Source: Alicyclobacillus tolerans (lineage in GTDB: Bacteria; Bacillota; Bacilli; Alicyclobacillales; Alicyclobacillaceae). Taken from it: a DNA stretch of 54,640 nucleotides. A program made the translations under genes and the position numbers. This document shows positions 52,144 through 54,640 of the stretch, piece by piece (within the stretch, counting starts at the first letter, position 1; every line of letters starts with the position of its first letter). The stretch covers positions 1 to 54,640 of the forward strand of contig NZ_JAJFNK010000034.1 in NCBI RefSeq assembly GCF_021739485.1, given 5' to 3'. The notes beneath the pieces are model-generated. The model made no database searches, was not told the DNA's origin, and saw only the letters and a program-made list of their open reading frames with translations.

Positions 52144-54150
52144 ATGGATAGATTCAGTATTCGTTTTAAACCCCAACCTGGTGAATCGTTAAGTAGTTAT
52201 TTACTGCGGTCCTGTAATAAAAATTCTGCGCGAATTAATGTACTCCTTCAGGACATTTCTACAGTGCCAATTGTACCTCGAAGTCCTCAATTTAAGCCCT
52301 TGATTGACGTATTTCCTTCACGGGTAATATCCTTAGAAAAACTGTCCGAAATTACTGGAGTAACTAAACAGAGATTAGAACAAATGACGTTGTCAAGTGT
52401 CTTTCATAAGATGGGCAGCGAGATGATTGGTGGTAGATCGATGGGGGGACCAATCTTCTTGAGATCGAGGAGGTTTTGTCCGGTATGTCTTAGCGAGCAT
52501 AAGATATATAAGCTGAAGTGGCAAATACGAGATGTCGAAATTTGCGATGAACACCTCGTTAGATTGGAGGATGTATGTCGCACATGTGGGAAATCCCAGT
52601 CATATTGGAACGATCTTACGCCTTTATTACGGTGCAGGCACTGTGGGAGTTCGCTAGATGGGGACGCCGACAGAGTGAATGAAGAAACCATTGTTGTAGA
52701 CCAGCGTGTGAAGCATGCGCAATGGGATTTTATGCTTAGGGACGATACCGATCTGATTCATAACGTCCCCAATAACACCAAGAATCAGGCTCTTTCCACA
52801 AAATTGTTGTATGCGTTGCAAAATTACGCGCCAGAATTTAATCGCGACGATATTCAGCATGTCAGACAACAAAGACTTTATTGGTTGGTACGGTTTATTC
52901 AGGGAGAAACAGAGGAGCATTACCTTACCGTAGACCTATTGCTGGATTCTCTACGGAAAACAAGTCTGGACATAGAGTCATTTAGCCAGCTTACCGTGCC
53001 TGAGGAATATAAAATGACACTTCTAAGTGATCGAGCGAAGTCGGTTCAACCAGGTCCATGCTTAGCTCCATGGTGCGCTTCTTACGGGTCCAATCATGAT
53101 ATGAAACCAATAACACATCTGATGCAAGTGAGTAAGAATTATCAAGCTTTCCGAACCCCATATGTATGTACATCTTGCTTTGTGAAATACGGCTACTCCA
53201 GAAAGCAGAATTCGTGGTCTGAGTCGGGGGAATTAATAAAACTTGGCTGGCACAAGGTCGTGCCTCTTCTGCAAGAAGGCATTAGATTACTAAATATTAG
53301 TCGCGAATGCAAAGTTAGTATATATAGAATTCAGCGCATAAGGGGATATTTTTATGGAAGAGGTATTGTTCCCGGGGACGAGCCAATCCCTTCATTAACA
53401 GAGGAAACATTACAGAAATTCAAGGATGCATATTTTCAAGAGAAGAGTCGCATATACGCCGCGAAGGTCTATGGATGGACTCCGCTTGTCTACTGGGCTT
53501 TGTATGGTTCAAACATGATTCAGAACTATATCGTGTTCCAGCATCGTAAAGATCTTGCAAAATTCTCGAAACGAGAACTTACAGTAGAAAAATGGGAAAT
53601 GATGATTAAAGAAGAGATCGAAACTCGATTACAAAATGGTTTGCCAATCACGTTGGCTGACATCTCGTCTGCCGTAGGCTGTTCGGCAGTACTCATATCA
53701 AAATATGGGCTAGCCCCACTGATTCGGGAGGCCCGGGCCAAGAGAAATGAAGAGTGGATTGGACGGTGCCAGAGGTTTGCTGAAGAGTATTTGGGTAGCC
53801 AAGATGATATATACACTAACGTATCAATTGTTGAGTTTCGTAAAATCACAGGGATGGGGCATTGGTGGCTACACCAGCATGTTCCTGAAATACTGCGGAG
53901 AATTGATGAGGAACAACAGAGACGTCTCTACCAGCGTCGGATTAGGACTGTTCAGGCGAGCATTGAACAATTAAAGGAAGATAACTTATCAGTTACTATT
54001 AACGCTGTAATTCGCGTCTCAGGCTTAGACCGTGCATTGATTTTTAAAGATCCTTTCTTAAAGGATATGATATACAACTATAACAATGAGCATGCCGACT
54101 GGGAGGTTGAAAAAGATAAATCTGAACGTGGCTTGAGGCATACCACGTGA
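52144..54150 (+). CDS. tniQ: TniQ/TnsD-family transposition target-selector, second copy
   Basis: The 668-residue protein opens with RFKPQPGESLSSYLLRSCNK, the TniQ start. Zinc-binding motifs follow (RFCPVCLSE, EICDEH, VCRTCG, CRHCG), then the downstream CLAPWC ... CTSCFVKYGYS cluster typical of long TnsD-like members, and a long C-terminal helical and HTH-containing half. ATG 52144 has GAGGGG at 9 nt; an in-frame ATG at 52111 lacks one. It shares the domain order but not close sequence with the first tniQ. Its stop is 3 bp before the first repeat of the transposon end at 54153-54274, so it is the terminal gene of that element. Confidence 0.88.
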   Translation: MDRFSIRFKPQPGESLSSYLLRSCNKNSARINVLLQDISTVPIVPRSPQFKPLIDVFPSRVISLEKLSEITGVTKQRLEQMTLSSVFHKMGSEMIGGRSMGGPIFLRSRRFCPVCLSEHKIYKLKWQIRDVEICDEHLVRLEDVCRTCGKSQSYWNDLTPLLRCRHCGSSLDGDADRVNEETIVVDQRVKHAQWDFMLRDDTDLIHNVPNNTKNQALSTKLLYALQNYAPEFNRDDIQHVRQQRLYWLVRFIQGETEEHYLTVDLLLDSLRKTSLDIESFSQLTVPEEYKMTLLSDRAKSVQPGPCLAPWCASYGSNHDMKPITHLMQVSKNYQAFRTPYVCTSCFVKYGYSRKQNSWSESGELIKLGWHKVVPLLQEGIRLLNISRECKVSIYRIQRIRGYFYGRGIVPGDEPIPSLTEETLQKFKDAYFQEKSRIYAAKVYGWTPLVYWALYGSNMIQNYIVFQHRKDLAKFSKRELTVEKWEMMIKEEIETRLQNGLPITLADISSAVGCSAVLISKYGLAPLIREARAKRNEEWIGRCQRFAEEYLGSQDDIYTNVSIVEFRKITGMGHWWLHQHVPEILRRIDEEQQRRLYQRRIRTVQASIEQLKEDNLSVTINAVIRVSGLDRALIFKDPFLKDMIYNYNNEHADWEVEKDKSERGLRHTT

Positions 54151-54152
54151 AA

Positions 54153-54274
54153 GGACAGTTATTGTTACATTTTTTACGCGAAAGGACAAGTGTTATTACC
54201 AAACGGGACATTATGATGTTACTAAGGATGACGTTTTCCGGGCGTTTTTGGGACATTCGTAATTACCGACCACA
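54153..54274 (-). mobile_element. Tn7-type transposon end (element lies to the left)
   Basis: Read inward on the minus strand from 54274, the tip is TGTGGTCG, with a repeat core GAATGTCC starting 16 bp in. Four related repeats (plus-strand GGACA at 54153, 54184, 54206 and 54251) end near TTAC/TTACC and are spaced 31, 22 and 45 bp. This is the Tn7/Tn5053 pattern of a TGT tip plus several transposase-binding sites. The second tniQ gene abuts it. The matching other end was not found in the window. Confidence 0.65.
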
Positions 54275-54280
54275 GTATTT

Positions 54281-54353
54281 TGTGTTCGCAAAACTCGATT
54301 GTATTCTCCGCAAAATGAGTTCTACCCTGAGTAAAATAAGTTGGTTTCTACAG
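54281..54353 (+). mobile_element. Tn7-type transposon end (element extends to the right)
   Basis: The tip TGTGTTCG (54281) is followed by a core GATTGTA exactly 16 bp in. Three repeats at 22-bp period start CAAAA(54289), CAAAA(54311) and AAAAT(54333), sharing the AAAATxAGTTxT pattern also seen in the mini-element in arsB. Six bases separate it from the opposite-facing end at 54274. It would be the beginning of a second element continuing past the window edge. Confidence 0.6.
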
Positions 54354-54397
54354 CACGGGTGGATTCGGGTCAAAAGCCTGAATTCGCCCGTGTTTTT
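54354..54397 (+). terminator. Intrinsic terminator inside the right-hand transposon end
   Basis: CACGGGTGGATTCGGG (54354-54369) pairs with CCTGAATTCGCCCGTG (54377-54392), a 16-bp stem whose three non-Watson-Crick positions are all G-U pairs in plus-strand RNA, followed by TTTTT. It would stop plus-strand read-through from the tniQ side. The G-U pairs show which strand is transcribed. Confidence 0.75.
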
Positions 54398-54640
54398 GTG
54401 TTGCAGGGACGAGGCGTTTTGGGGCAAGGGTAAGACAAAAACCGAAGGAAATAAGACGCGAAAAAGCCCGATATATCAACGATTCCTGAACCAAGCCCGA
54501 TCAAAAATGAGAAAAAATACACGACCAAATCTGCTCTCCCTCAACCCTGAATCCCGCTCTTGCTGTTTTAGCTACGCCAAAATGTCCGAATGCTGACGGT
54601 ATTGCCTGTCCATAAATTGCTAGATATAATGTCCGCATCT
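54398..54640. other. Window edge, no supported gene
   Basis: A plus frame crosses this stretch but overlaps the transposon end and terminator, so I treat it as non-coding. Any tnsABC genes of the right-hand element would lie beyond the window. Confidence 0.4.

Noticed and set aside
54153..54353. Regular repeats at the right edge considered as a CRISPR array or a CRISPR-associated transposon
   Set aside because: Units are short and divergent with irregular spacing and TGT tips, as in transposase-binding sites. No cas gene is present and the TniQ proteins are the long TnsD type.

Overview
The window looks like chromosomal DNA of an endospore-forming Bacillota, most likely an acidophilic Alicyclobacillaceae-type organism. 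The evidence is two YjcZ-type spore peptides beside a SpoVIF-like protein, a sporulenol-synthase-type triterpene cyclase, a four-gene GerA-family germinant receptor operon, strong AGGAGG-type ribosome binding sites with frequent TTG/GTG starts, and heavy copper and arsenic handling. The genus is an inference; no rRNA or tRNA gene is present.

Layout. (1) 1-12.8 kb is a sparse metal-handling region: a 38-residue His-rich peptide, an NlpC/P60 hydrolase, two related two-domain multicopper oxidases, two Cys-rich four-helix copper-storage (Csp/DUF326) proteins, a DUF4396 membrane protein, a C39-like peptidase and a small membrane protein. (2) 12.86-18.1 kb is a compact copper cluster: a CsoR-type operator, csoR, copA, copZ and an OmpR/HisKA two-component pair. 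(3) 18.1-27.8 kb holds spore-related genes separated by long stretches of decayed DNA (remnants of a CBO0543 protein, an ABM monooxygenase and a ClC channel). (4) 27.8-31.9 kb is the ger operon (A, C, small D-like, B). (5) 32.3-34.1 kb has a Tat-type multicopper oxidase divergent from a SHOCT protein, with a CsoR-like palindrome between them. (6) 34.2-44.1 kb is an ars/metal region full of broken genes (arsR, arsB, one arsC, a toxin-antitoxin pair, ynfA, an Mrr-type nuclease, a PAS histidine kinase) with a few intact ones between them (a second arsC, a DUF4062-like gene, a CadC-like regulator, a cation transporter). (7) 45-48.9 kb has three c-di-GMP genes: GGDEF, EAL and GGDEF-EAL. (8) 49.2-54.6 kb carries two TnsD/TniQ-like genes, a Fic remnant, and two Tn7-type transposon ends placed back to back.

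Most notable observations. The EAL gene is preceded by a well-positioned ATG whose frame runs into a 17-G tract and then terminates. Losing one G would join that start to the EAL domain, so this reads as a phase-variable c-di-GMP switch captured OFF. Separately, arsB is split by a 1,221-bp element with a 5-bp target duplication and Tn7-like ends; removing the element and one duplicate restores the arsB frame at that point. It carries one unknown gene and no transposase. Three unrelated ends in the window share the same geometry (binding-repeat core 16 bp from the tip), which ties this mini-element to the tniQ region at the right edge.

Copper genes probably act together: CsoR senses Cu(I), CopZ and CopA chaperone and export it, the Csp proteins store it, exported multicopper oxidases oxidise Cu(I) outside, and the two-component pair may add a second regulatory input. 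All family calls rest on motifs read by eye, with no database search.
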